Source: Takakia lepidozioides
Taxonomy: Eukaryota > Streptophyta > Takakiopsida > Takakiales > Takakiaceae
Direction: 5' to 3'
Assembly: GCA_030704615.1 (NCBI GenBank)
Contig: CM060731.1
Span: forward strand, 20,834,001-20,894,000
Length of the DNA stretch: 60,000 nucleotides
Every line of letters starts with the position of its first letter. Within the stretch, counting starts at the first letter, position 1. A program made the position numbers and the translations under genes. This document shows, in pieces, positions 11,953 through 21,770 of this stretch. Below the pieces are notes generated by a model, which was not told the DNA's origin, ran no database searches, and was given only the letters and a program-made list of their open reading frames with translations.

Positions 11953-13506
11953 GTGCCACCAATTGCTGATGAGAGTGCCGGTAGAAGCACCAGCGATACT
12001 AGTGGGTATACAAGACGAGGTGTGCGGTTTAGGCCACCTTCACCTTCAGTGTCTTCTGAGGAAGGTTCAGACTCAGAGTCAGGAGGATTCTCGCCGAGGG
12101 TGCAAGTCATTTCCGTGCCATTGTTGTGGGACACGATGGAGGAGATGTATGGAGCTACCAAGGGGCCACGTAGGTACTCTGGAGCTGTGGGCACCATCGA
12201 GCTTAATGACTTCATACAAGAGTTTGATAGTTGGTGTGATTTGCAACAGATGCGCAATCCACAACTGTTTACGCCTTTTATGGCGTGGAAGGGGTTGTTT
12301 CAGCACCTTGAGGGGCCGCCCATGGATGACTACCATGAGTTTAGGCGGGGACATGAGGTGGAGATTGAGGAATGGCGGGTGTATTAGTCACCTGACTATG
12401 TCTCCATCACTAGAGGCACAAGGGTAGTAGTGACACCGACAGCTTCTGCAAACAGCAGTGGGACGTCAAGTGGAACAGGAGCTGGGAAGTCCACCCAAGC
12501 TCCTGCTGCAGCACCAACACCCGTGCTTGCCTTTAACCCAGTTGTGGAGTTCTTCGAGGAGTTAAGGAGAAACTACCAGGGGATAATGACGGAGAAATTG
12601 CGGAGTTTGCAAGAGTTCCAACGAAAGCCTGCCGAGAGTTTAAGGGAGGCTTACACGCGCATGAGGCGCTTGATAAACATAACTCAAGGGGTTACAGAAG
12701 CTCAAGTAGTCCAATTTTGGTATGGGATATTGGACAAGGAGTTGAAGAGAAGGGTGTGGGATGCAACTCTCCTACAAGTAGCCCAACCCACCTTAGCAAA
12801 CGTGTTTTTGCTGGCAGAACAGATAGAGCTCAATATGGTGGAAGAGCGAGTGGTCATGGTGGGGTTCAGTAACGAGACACAACGAAGTGGGGCTCCTAGC
12901 CAACAACAACCACTACCCCGACGTGCTCAAGGCAAGAAATGGGCTCAGGCGAAGCCCAGGGAAGGACATAGAGGATCTCAATTGCAGAGGTCATTTCCTT
13001 CATTCTAAGAGCAACAACAGTCGGGAGTGACATGTTGGGATTGTGGAGGACCCCATGTTAAGAGAGATTGCCCGGAGAGAGGCAAAGGGCCGGCACAGGC
13101 ACAACCTACACAACTACAGTGTAGGCATTGTGACAAGTATGGGCATGAAGAGACCCATTGTTATGACTTGCATCCTGAGCTACGGCCAGGCCAGTTCCAA
13201 GGGAACAATAGACAAGGCAATGTAGTCCAGAGAGGTAGAGGAGACAGAGGTCGTGGTGGAGGTCGTAACCAAAACCAAGGAGCACAGGGTCACGGTCAAG
13301 GACATGACCAAGCCATGGTAGATAGGCTTGCCCAACTAGAGCAACGTCTTGCTACCATGGCCACTACTCATGTTGCGCCAGCTCCAAGGCTTGAGGTTCA
13401 AACCCCACCTGCACAACCTCCTATGCCTAGGGAAGACCAGATTGGTATGGGCTTCATGTGTGGAGCCGCACTTGCACATGTGGACTCTGCAACTGCTGTC
13501 ACTTGA
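11953..13506 (+). pseudogene. Ty3/gypsy Gag of element 1, broken by three in-frame stops
   Basis: One reading frame (11953-13506) is interrupted by TAG at 12385, TAA at 13006 and TGA at 13504. The central part is a retrotransposon capsid region (FFEELRRNYQG, SLREAYTRMRRLI, FWYGILDKEL). Two zinc knuckles follow: CWDCGGPHVKRDC (one residue short of canonical spacing) and CRHCDKYGHEETHC (canonical CCHC). An RG-rich nucleic-acid-binding segment and a Q-rich coil end it. Element 2's gag (minus, 20251-21770) aligns throughout and has Trp where the first stop lies, so that stop is a G-to-A change. Gag would form the particle and package RNA. Confidence 0.85.
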
Positions 13507-13604
13507 GCAGTAACGCGTGCTCTTGAGCCAAGAGGAGGGATGAGGATTTTGATCCACAAAGAGGGGAAGCAAGTCTATAGACAAGGCTTCCACAGTCTTT
13601 CACA

Positions 13605-14720
13605 TTGGCTGAGACAGTGCCAACTATGCCATCGATAGCACCCGCTCGCCCAAGTGTGTCAGAGGTAGAGCCACGTGTGCCATTGGGGAGAGTTGGTATG
13701 GCTCGGGAAATGCCAATGGGTGGTACTGCAAAGCAAGGTGCAACCAGTACATTGTTGGGGGCGGCTACGGCCATTTGCCAAGCTCCATTGTTTTATGCCA
13801 CGACAATTGCAATGCCGGGGATGCGGCCAGCTGCAGTGTTTAGATTGGCAGCTGCACACTGTGAGAGTGGTGATGCATCGACACTATTTGCGGGGATAGC
13901 GGATCAGGTGCAGTGCATGGATGCCCTGGATTCAAGGGTGAAGACAGCCACAGCTGCGCCATGGCAAGCGACAGCTGCAAGGTTGAAGGAGTTGCTAGCT
14001 AGACCAGCCATTGAGCGTAGTATGGTGACTTATAGGGTAGTCCTGGTGGACAATCAGGATGGTGTGTTTCAGTTGGGTGGCCTAGCCGGGAGGAGGTATA
14101 GGCCACTGCAGGTCTTGTTGGACTCGGGAGCACAGCCATTGATATTGGGGAGAGCAGCAATTGCAGACTTGGGCCTTATAGAGGCGGATTTGGAGCCTTG
14201 CCCTTTCCAAATTCAAACATCTTTGGACGGTTCAGAGAAGGCACGAGGGATTACATGCCATGAGCTCTTCATTCGATTGGAGCCAGATCATGCTACAGAT
14301 GGCTCTGTCATGAGAGCTAAAGCCATTGTTACGGACGTGGTGTCTTATGATGTGCTTGTTGGTGGGGCTGTGTTATACCCGATGGGCTTTATTTTGGACT
14401 TTTGGGAGGAAACGACATCCTATAGGCCGGAATGGCAGTCAGAGGATGGTCGACGTGCACTGCTCCCAGTGCAGTTTATTGGGAATGTAGCGGTGGATCA
14501 TAGGAACATGATGCCCACATTGGCTGCATTCTCAGGGGTGGTGGCTTGGGGTGGTGAGCTCTTGGAGGGCAATAGCCATGCAGATGATAGGCCACCACTT
14601 GATGAGGACAAACAATTAGCATACAAGGCTGATTTGCTTCCTCATGTGCCTGTTCATATTCCACTGTGGGGTACAATTGGGAATTTGCATCGAGTAGCAA
14701 GCGAGTGTGTGCACCAAGCA
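13605..14720 (+). pseudogene. Retroviral-type aspartic protease region of element 1 Pol
   Basis: The frame is open for 372 codons. The active site reads VLLDSGAQPLILG with the catalytic DSG at 14121-14129, followed by a hydrophobic flap and DVLVGGAVLYPMGF near the C-terminus, as in Ty3/gypsy proteases. About 170 residues of Ala/Pro/Met-rich linker precede it. The frame differs from gag, so the original polyprotein would have needed a frameshift or has suffered an indel near 13,510-13,600. It ends at a TGA (14721) directly upstream of the methyltransferase, which is in the same frame. Confidence 0.8.
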
Positions 14721-14723
14721 TGA

Positions 14724-15875
14724 CATGAGGCATATCCATTGGTGAGTGAGGGGAGTTCAGTGACATCACCTGGATCTCCTCAGTTAGCTCCTTTGGACAC
14801 AATGCCCATTACCTGACAACCACCTGACTCAGGGATTTGTTTGCTAGACATGTTTGGAGGTATGAGCACTGGGCTTGCAGGAGTGTTGCAAGCAGAGATT
14901 AAAGTAAACAAGTACTTGTATGTGGAGAAGGATGAGATAGCTCAGAGTATTTCTATGCGCCACATCGCCTTGCTCACACACCGGTATCCTGAGTTGTTGC
15001 CTCTCTCAGCAATTCAAGGGTATCAAAAAGCCTTGCCAGCAGACATTACCTTGCTGGGGGCGGATGATTTGAACCGGCATGGTGCCATTGACTTGGTGAT
15101 AGCTGGATGGCCTTGCCAAGGACACTCTCCCGCAGGTCATGAGAATGGCTTGCATGATGCACGATCGCATTTGTTTTGGGAAATGTTGCGAGTGTTGTGG
15201 GACTTGTAGACGAGGCAAGTGCAACCTCTAGGCTATATCTTGGAGAATGTTCCTCTTATGGGGGATTCTCGGGCCAGGATAATGGCCAGTGTGCATCACG
15301 TGCGGTCTTGGATTGGATCGGCGGTGCTATTGGATGCAGCAGCGGTGGGATCACGCGCGCATCGACCTCGATTGTGGTGGACCAATCTTGCACCACCGGA
15401 GCTGCTCAAGAGAGCATATGATTCCATTCAACGGCCACCCAATCTCACGGTTGAGGGCATTTTGGACCAAGGGAGGCAACCACAGAGGGTGCGACATGAT
15501 GACCGTCCACCTCTAGCAGTGGTCAATCGAGTGGGGCAGCCACATACAGCCTTGCCTACGTTCATGAACTTTCCCTCGTCTCATGCTTTTCGAGACAATG
15601 GTCCTGGGTTGATTTGGGACAGTGTGCTACAACAATTGGTGGAGCCCAATGCGGATGAGCGCGAGCGGGCAATGGGGTTTGCCACGGGCACTACATCTAT
15701 GCCAGCTCTATCAGAGGCATCACGACGTCGTGTGTTGGGTCAGACAATGGATCTAAATTGCTTGACATGGATAATTGGCTTATGCATGGCTGAGCAATGG
15801 AGATTGCAAACATTGATGGCTATTTCTACACTCCCATTGGATGGTGCATCCTCCCTGTCCACCCGGGACGGTTGA
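14724..15875 (+). pseudogene. C5 cytosine DNA methyltransferase domain within Pol of element 1
   Basis: The reading frame is the same as the protease. In order it shows the SAM-binding motif I (LDMFGGMSTGLAG), an acidic motif II end (YVEKDEIA), catalytic motif IV GWPCQGHSPAG with the nucleophilic Cys at 15114-15116, motif VI ENV at 15243-15251, a motif VIII-like SRAHRPRLWW near 15350-15380, and C-terminal ERERAMGF and GQTMDLNCLTWI resembling motifs IX-X. A coding-length target-recognition segment lies between VIII and IX. Such enzymes transfer methyl groups from S-adenosylmethionine to cytosine C5. TGA at 14814 and TAG at 15207 break it; the second lies between motifs IV and VI, so no single product has both. 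It lies between protease and RT, so it was part of the polyprotein and is not a neighbouring host gene. Element 2 has lost it by deletion. Confidence 0.88.
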
Positions 15876-16310
15876 GACAGTGAGTGGGGGCGAGCACAAG
15901 ATCGTGGGTTGCAAACACCCATGGCAGATGTGGGATGAGATGTGCAAAGAGAGAGTCATTGGATCTCTCAAGCAGCAGTATGAGGAGTGGGGATAGCCAT
16001 GAACTGAGGATCAGTTGGAGGCCAAGGTAGCCAAGGTTTTTGAAGAGGTTGAGAATGTTTCTTGCTCAGAGGATGTTCTCAAGGTGGCTATGGCGGAGCA
16101 AGTGGAGGCTACGCCACAGTCAGAGGTTGCTATCTAGCAACCAAATGATTCGTCTCCTACCTCCAAGCCTGGTGTATCCAAGGTTGCAGTCACTGAGGAC
16201 AATTGGGAACCAGATGTTGGACCTACAGTCACCGGAGGATCCAGCAATTTCTAAGGGCTTATAGAAATTGCTTTGCCTTCGGTTTGAAGGATTTGGGGAG
16301 TTTGAAGGGT
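15876..16310 (+). other. Degenerate linker between methyltransferase and RT
   Basis: The Pol frame has several stops here and no recognised domain; it was probably a linker in the polyprotein. Nothing suggests a separate gene. Confidence 0.5.
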
Positions 16311-17245
16311 TAGGAGATTCGTATTGATTTGGCAAGTGACACGCCAATCTTTCGAAGGCCCTACCGGTATAGTGACATGGAGAGGTCATTGATCCAGTCA
16401 CGGACTATGAAGTTGTTCGAAGCTGGATTGGTGGAGTTGTCAGGCGGGGAGTATGCCTCGACAATGGTGATCCCAGCTAAGTAGGATATCTATGGCAATT
16501 GGACAGAAAGAAGGATGTGTGGGGACTATCGTCCTGTGAACCGTCAGACTAAGTCCGATAGATATGCCATGCCAATTCCAGAGAAAATCTTTGATGCCAT
16601 TGGGCATGCGAAGGTGTTTAGCACATTGGACTTGCGATCCGGTTACCACCAGTTGCCAATCAAAGAGGCTGACAAGCAAAAGACGACATTCTGGGGGATT
16701 GACCAACATGGGAAGGATTGCTTGTACCAATGGAGTTTCCTACCGTTTGGGCTGAAGAATGCTCCTACAGAGTTTCAGAGGGTTATGGATGGGATTCTCG
16801 CGAGGCTAGACTTTGCCTGGTGTTACATTGATGACATCATTGTCTTTAGTGCTACGGTTGAGGAGCATGAGAGACACCTTCAGGTGATGTTTGAGCGCTT
16901 GAGAGCGCATTGGTTGAAATTGCACCCTGAGAAGTGCAAGTTCTTCCACAACCAGATTGAGTATCTGGGCCACATGATATACCCTGGAGGATTGGGTGTT
17001 CAAAAAACGAAGGTGGAGGCCATTGCACGCATTCCACGCCCCATAGATATTAGCATAGTTCGTGCTTTCATGGGGTTGGCAAACTACTATCGACGGTTTG
17101 TCAAGGGATTTAGCAGCATTGCAAAGGCTCTTACCAAGTTGACCAAGGTGGGTCAAGAGTGGCAATAGGAGGAGGAGCAGGAGGAAGCCTTTGAGGAACT
17201 CAAGGCTCGATTGACTTCTGCACCTATTCTGAGGCGGCCTATTCG
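16311..17245 (+). pseudogene. Ty3/gypsy reverse transcriptase of element 1
   Basis: The same frame as the methyltransferase carries the full RT fold: DTPIFRRPYRYS, CGDYRPVNRQTKSDRYAMP, FSTLDLRSGYHQL, FLPFGLKNAPTEFQRVMD, the catalytic YIDD at 16824-16835, LHPEKCKFF and FMGLANYYRRFVKGFS. Stops at 16308 (TAG), 16482 (TAG) and 17166 (TAG) break it, but the stretch 16515-17165 is open for 217 codons. The frame is lost after APILRRPI near 17245 by a deletion into RNase H. It would copy the element's RNA in the particle. Confidence 0.92.
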
Positions 17246-17520
17246 AACAATGATGCCGAGGCGAAGTATAGCTCATATGAAGGGGAGTGTCTAGCTATGA
17301 TATGGGCAATGACACATTTCAGATGCTACCTCTATGGCAACCTCTTCACCCTTATCACGGATCACCAACCATTCAAGTGGTTGATGGAGTCAGACAAGTT
17401 TACAAATAAGCTTGCACGGTGGGCACTTATGCTTCAAGAGTACGACTTCCAGGTGGTGCATCGAGCCGGTATAGTCAATCGGGATGCAGATGGGTTGAGT
17501 TATAATCCATGCAAGAGCGA
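17246..17520 (+). pseudogene. RNase H domain of element 1, N-terminal part deleted
   Basis: The frame changes by +2 at 17246. What remains starts at NNDAEAKYSSYEGECLA and continues with ITDHQPFKWL and HRAGIVNRDADGLS, the C-terminal half of a Ty3-type RNase H. The first catalytic Asp strand (normally about 50-60 residues upstream) is missing, so a deletion of roughly 150-200 bases removed it and shifted the frame. This domain would have degraded template RNA. Confidence 0.85.
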
Positions 17521-18621
17521 GCATGATGATATTGGAGCTCGGTGGCATGGTGAGACGGATGAGGAGATGGTGCCAGGATGGCATGCATCTGCCTTTTTGT
17601 GCATCCTACCAATGGGAGCTCAAGCTGGTCCATCCCATAGCATTGGTCATGTAGATGGTGTGCATGACAATCCGAAGATCAGTGAAGAGCTTAGTGGTGC
17701 TAAGGATGTGCATGAAGATGCAGCAGTGTTGGCCTACCTTTGTACTAGAGAGACAACAGCCATTGTGACTGCTAAGGAGAGAGATCGGATCCTACAACGA
17801 GCTAAGAGGTTCAAGTGGGAGGGGACTCGCCTACTCCGAGTATGGGAGGATGGACGAGTGAGGATTGTGCCTCATCTAACACAACGAGCGCGATTGGTAC
17901 GCCATGCCCATGAGGAGTTGGGACATTTTGGGGTGTGGCGCACTCATAGTTTGCTGCAAGGACAGTACCGGTGGCGGGGCATGCACACGGATGTGCAATA
18001 GTTAGTGGCAAGGTGCCTGGTGTGTGATAGAGTGCGGGCTTCTTTCAATGCACCTACTCCACAATTCAATCCTTTATCCATTATGGGTTTGGGCTATTGT
18101 TGGAGTCTTGACTTTGCAGGCCCATTGCCACTAACGATTCGCCATAACAAATATGTGCTGGTGATGGTGGAACATTTCTCCAAGTGGATTGAACTGGTGG
18201 TATTGCCTGACAAGGCAAGTGAGGAGGCTGCGTATGCATTCTTAGATTGAGTGCTTAGCCAATTTGGTGCTCCAGCCGAGGTACTCACGGACCAGGGGAG
18301 AGAGTTCTTGGGGGAGTTTCAGGCTTTGTGTGAGCAAGCCTTGATAGATCACCGCACAACTTCTCGGGATCATCCCGAGGCTGATGGCCTGGCAAAGAGG
18401 GTTGTACAAACAGTCAAGCGAGGCTTGCGTAAGTATGGCTTGCAGAAGGGACACTTAGGAGATTGGGACCTTCAGCTACCTTGGCTAGCCATGGGCTACA
18501 TGTTTAGCAAACAATCATCATTTGCCTCGTTCTCGCCTTATTTCCTTCTCTTTGGCCGAGAGCCAGATTTGCCTGCATCTATTCGCAGGGAGACTGTAGT
18601 AGTCCTCAACCTTGATGATCC
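17521..18621 (+). pseudogene. Ty3/gypsy integrase of element 1, catalytic Glu replaced by Lys
   Basis: It is in frame with the RNase H. The N-terminal zinc-binding HHCC region is present (HAHEELGHFG, then CLVC), broken by TAG at 17999. The core has catalytic Asp at 18110 (SLDFAGP) and 18290 (LTDQGREFL); 35 residues later the third acidic residue is Lys (codon 18395-18397, in GLAKR), which would abolish activity and fits a GAG-to-AAG change. TGA at 18248 also interrupts it. It continues through FLLFGREPDLPASIR to VLNLDDP, where a short inversion begins. Integrase would join element DNA to the chromosome. Confidence 0.88.
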
Positions 18622-18760
18622 TAGCCGATATCCCCCTCCACGTACAGTGGCATACCTCAATGTGTCTCGGTGTTGGGCAATAGCAAGGTTCTCAAAAGCC
18701 ATAGGCATGACTCTCTTGAACAACTCTGCCCGCTGGGCACATGCTTGTGTCCACACATCC
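18622..18760 (-). other. 139-bp micro-inversion inside the integrase C-terminal region
   Basis: Read on the minus strand this segment encodes AELFKRVMPMAFENLA and AQHRDTLRYATVRGGGYR, which in element 2 directly follow VLNLDDP. Here they are back to front between VLNLDDP (plus, ending 18621) and the HPGDYVYL start of the next block (plus, from 18763). About 10 bases present in element 2 at the right junction are missing. The left junction is the palindromic GATCC/GGATG. Confidence 0.8.
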
Positions 18761-19140
18761 GTTTCCACCCTGGGGACTATGTGTATCTGTAGCAGACAGC
18801 GCCTACGACTTTGGATGTCACAGCAGGGCATGTGATTCTAAGGGTCCGGGAGGTGTTGCATTCAGGAGTGTTGATTCTGGAGGGTCGAGATGGCATGGTA
18901 TGGAAGGACCATGTACGCAATTGTGCGCCATGTCACCTTCCACATGTGGATGGGAGGATAGATCCCAACCTTGCAGTGGTACCTGCAGGGTTGCGTTGCA
19001 TGCTATGCGGGCATGCTGGTGGTGCCGCGACCATGTTGATGTGTGACAAATGCTCAAGGGGGTGGTACATGGGATGCTTGACACCACCACTTGAGGAGGT
19101 TTCTAGTGAAGAATGATTGTGTCCACGATGCCTTGGATAG
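18761..19140 (+). pseudogene. C-terminal PHD-finger module of element 1
   Basis: After HPGDYVYL (and a TAG at 18787) comes a conserved block (DVTAGHVILRVREVL, NCAPCHLP) and then a PHD finger at 18997-19137: CMLC, CDKC, GWYMGC, LCPRC. This is the Cys4-His-Cys3 pattern, except that the His ligand is Tyr (CAC to TAC) and the Trp before the last Cys pair is a TGA stop. PHD fingers usually read histone H3 tails; here it stands where many plant Ty3 integrases carry a chromodomain. A targeting role is inference. Element 2's module (25077-25457) keeps the His but has lost the last Cys. Confidence 0.85.
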
Positions 19141-19390
19141 AGGTAGTGGGGCATGACAGTGGTGAGGTTGACAAGTGATTCAAGATCTAGCTAATGGGAG
19201 TTCGATGCCATGGACACCCAATTGAAGCCATGGATTGCAGGAAGGCGAGTAACGATGGGGCTACTTTTGCACCCAGCCTCTTGATCTATTGACTTCAGAT
19301 AGTGGGACTTGGGCGATTGATGACCAAGCGATGATCTTATTGGGATGGATACTTGTCAGCTATCCGGTATTAGAGGGACCTAATCACCAG

Positions 19391-19402
19391 CTAGGGGGGT
19401 GA
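19391..19402 (+). other. Polypurine tract upstream of the inner LTR
   Basis: The run CTAGGGGGGTGA lies immediately before TTGTGGCATAG. The same arrangement (TAGGGGGGCGA then TTGTGGTGG) is found at 25685-25695. A polypurine tract marks the start of U3, so LTRs of both types should begin at TTGTGG/TGTGG. Confidence 0.7.
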
Positions 19403-19854
19403 TTGTGGCATAGCTCTAGGATTGTGTGCTTAGATTGTGTGGTGGACAGCGATGTATGTTGTGGCACGATGCTTAGGTGCACGACAGCTGTCATGGTTTT
19501 AGTCATGGTTAACTAGAATTACCTACTTCTAGTTAACTAGTACATTTTGGATATTTATATTTGTATTTTGTGTGTTGGGACTTCATTTGGTCTCATATGC
19601 CAAGTGAGGTGTCAAACCTCACTTGGGACACGGGGATGGGTTTTCCCCTTGTGAGCGTTGAGGAGGGCTCATCTTCTTGTAGTTGAGCCTCCATGAGCCT
19701 CTTTCACCTCCATAGCTCTAGGTATTGAGAGGGAGTGTGTTGAGGGCTTTGTAGGGTGGATTTCCTTATCAAGGGTGCCCTTGGCTTGACTTAGTTTATG
19801 TGATTGAGTGGATTCAAGAGTGGAGTGTTTCCATTGTGTTCACTTTCATTATCA
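19403..19854 (+). repeat. LTR (type B), complete, 452 bp
   Basis: It starts right after a polypurine tract and ends TTCATTATCA. The part from 19489 (TGTCATGG) to 19854 matches the reverse complement of 24709-25074 at high identity. Around 19483-19492 it contains the 10-bp palindrome GACAGCTGTC. Confidence 0.75.
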
Positions 19855-19940
19855 TTGTGGCATAGCTTTCTAGGATTGTGTGCTTAGATTGTGTGGTGGA
19901 CATCGATGTATGTTGTGGCACGATGCTTAGGTGCACGACA
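19855..19940 (+). repeat. First 86 bp of a second type-B LTR, directly abutting the first
   Basis: It matches 19403-19488 apart from a few changes and follows 19854 without a gap. It stops at GCACGACA, at the centre of the LTR palindrome. Its continuation is at 25076 reading leftwards on the minus strand. Confidence 0.8.
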
Positions 19941-20250
19941 CTCCGAACCCCAGGACGATATCCTCCACCACGTATAGTGGCATACCTCAACGTATCACGG
20001 TGCTGTGCAATGGCAAGGTTCTCAAAAGCCATGGGCATGACTTTCTTGAACAACTCTGCACGCTGATCACATGCACGTACCCACACGTCTGGATCATCAA
20101 GGTTAAGGACTTGAGCAATGTCCATACGAATGGCTGTAGGCAAATCCGACTATCGGCCAAAGAGAAGGAAATATGGTGAGAAAGAGGCAAGTGATGCTTG
20201 TTTGCTGAACTTGTAGCCCATGGCTAACCAAGGCACCTGAAGATCCCAGA
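19941..20250 (-). pseudogene. Integrase C-terminal fragment of element 2
   Basis: The minus strand encodes SKQASLASFSPYFLLFGR, AQVLNLDDPDVWV and DTLRYATIRGGGYRPGV, colinear with element 1's integrase end. It is joined on its 5' side (near 20250) to the gag tail, so protease, methyltransferase, RT, RNase H and most of integrase are deleted. One in-frame stop lies in the FGR region. Its 3' end breaks at 19941; the missing continuation (RFSPGDYVYL) is found at 25077 on the plus strand. Confidence 0.85.
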
Positions 20251-21770
20251 CTCAGGAGCAAGAGGTGGACCATCCGGCCTTGGAGCCGGTACCACCTGAG
20301 CTGTAGCCATGGTAGCGAGCCTCTGCTCTAGCTGCTGAAGCCGGTTGGCCATGCCTTGGTCAACACCCTGACCTCCGCGTCCTTGGCCATGTTGAGCTTG
20401 CCCTTGGCCTACACCTCGTGCCTGGCTACCTCGTCCTCTCTAGGCTGCCCCACCTTGCCCCCGGCCACCATTGTTCCCTTTGAACTGGCCTGGGCGCAAC
20501 TCAGGATACAAACCATAACACTGGGCCTCTCCATGCTCGTGCTTGCTACAATGCCCACACTACAACTGTGCAGGCTGTGCATATGCCGGCCCTTTGCCTC
20601 CCTCTGGGCAATCCTTCTTGACATGGGGTCCTCCACATGTCCAACATACCACCTTCGCCCGTTGTTGGCCTGCAAATGAAGGGAGAGACCTCTGCATCTG
20701 AGGTCCTCTCTGTCCTTCCCTGGGCTTCACCTGGGCCCTCTTGTTGCATTGAGCACGTTGAGGTAGTGGTTGGCTAGGAGCACCACTACCCCATGGTGTC
20801 TCCTTAGCAAATCCCACCATGACCACTCGTTCCTCCACCATGTTGAGCTCTATCCGCTCTGCCAGCAAAAACACATTTGCTAAGGTAGGTTGGGCCGCTT
20901 GTAGGAGAATTGCATCCCGCACCCTTCTCCTCAGCTCCTTGTCCAATATCCCATACCAGAATTGGACTGCCTGAGCTTCCGTAACCTCTTGGGTTACATT
21001 TATCAAGCGCCTCATGCGAGTGAAAGCCTCCCTCAAGCTCTCAGTAGGCTTCCATTGGAATTCTTACAAGCTCCGCAACTTCTCTGTCCTCACCCCTTGG
21101 TAGTTCCCTCTCAACTCTTCGAAGAACTCCACAACAGGATTGAAGGCAGGCACGGGTACTGGTGCTAGTGCGGTAATGGCGTGGGTGGACGTCGTAGCTA
21201 TGGTACCACCAGTCCCACTAGTCTCACTGCTGTTTGCTGAAGCTGCCAGTGCAGCGGCAGGTGTAGCCACTGCCCTCGTGGCTCTAGTGCCCCTAGTGAT
21301 GGAGACATAGTCGGGTGACCAGTACATCCTCCACTCCTCGATCTCAACCTCATGCACCCGCCTGAACTCATGGTAATCATCCATAGGCGGCCCCTCAAGG
21401 TGCTGAAACAACCCCTTCCATGCCATGAAAGGCGTAAATAGTTGTGGATTATGCATTTGCTGCAAATCACACCACCTATCAAACTCTTGGATAAAATCAT
21501 CCAACTCGATGGTGCCCACCGCCCCAGAGTACCTTCATGGCCCCTTGGTAGCTCCATACATCTCCTCCATTGCGTCCCACAACAATGACAATGAAACAAC
21601 TTGCACCGCCGGTGTGAGTCCTCCTGATTCACAATCCGAATCAGAACCTTCCGTAGAAGACATAGGAGGTGAAGGTGGCCTAAACCGCACACCTCATCTC
21701 GTGTACCCACTAGTATCGCTAGTGCTCGAACCGGCACTGTCCCCAGCAACTAGTGGCACCTCCGTGTTGA
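20251..21770 (-). pseudogene. Gag of element 2 (minus strand), degenerate
   Basis: It aligns with element 1's gag through DDFIQEFDRWCDLQQM, VEFFEELRGNYQG, MREAFTRMRRLIN and FWYGILDKELRRRV, the first zinc knuckle CWTCGGPHVKKDC and the second CGHCSKHEHGEAQC. A TAG (CAG-type) separates the two knuckles, a stop lies after KLRSL (about 21064), and others lie near the N-terminus. After a Q-rich coil (LQQLEQRLATMATA) it runs into the deletion junction with the integrase. Gag without Pol makes it a deletion derivative that could only have moved in trans. Confidence 0.85.

Noticed and set aside
19403-19940. A solo LTR of the form TGTC...GACA (19489-19940) with canonical TG..CA ends
   Set aside because: The polypurine tract directly before 19403 and the repeat of 19403-19488 after 19854 are better explained by LTRs beginning at TTGTGG in tandem; kept only as an alternative in the split-repeat finding.
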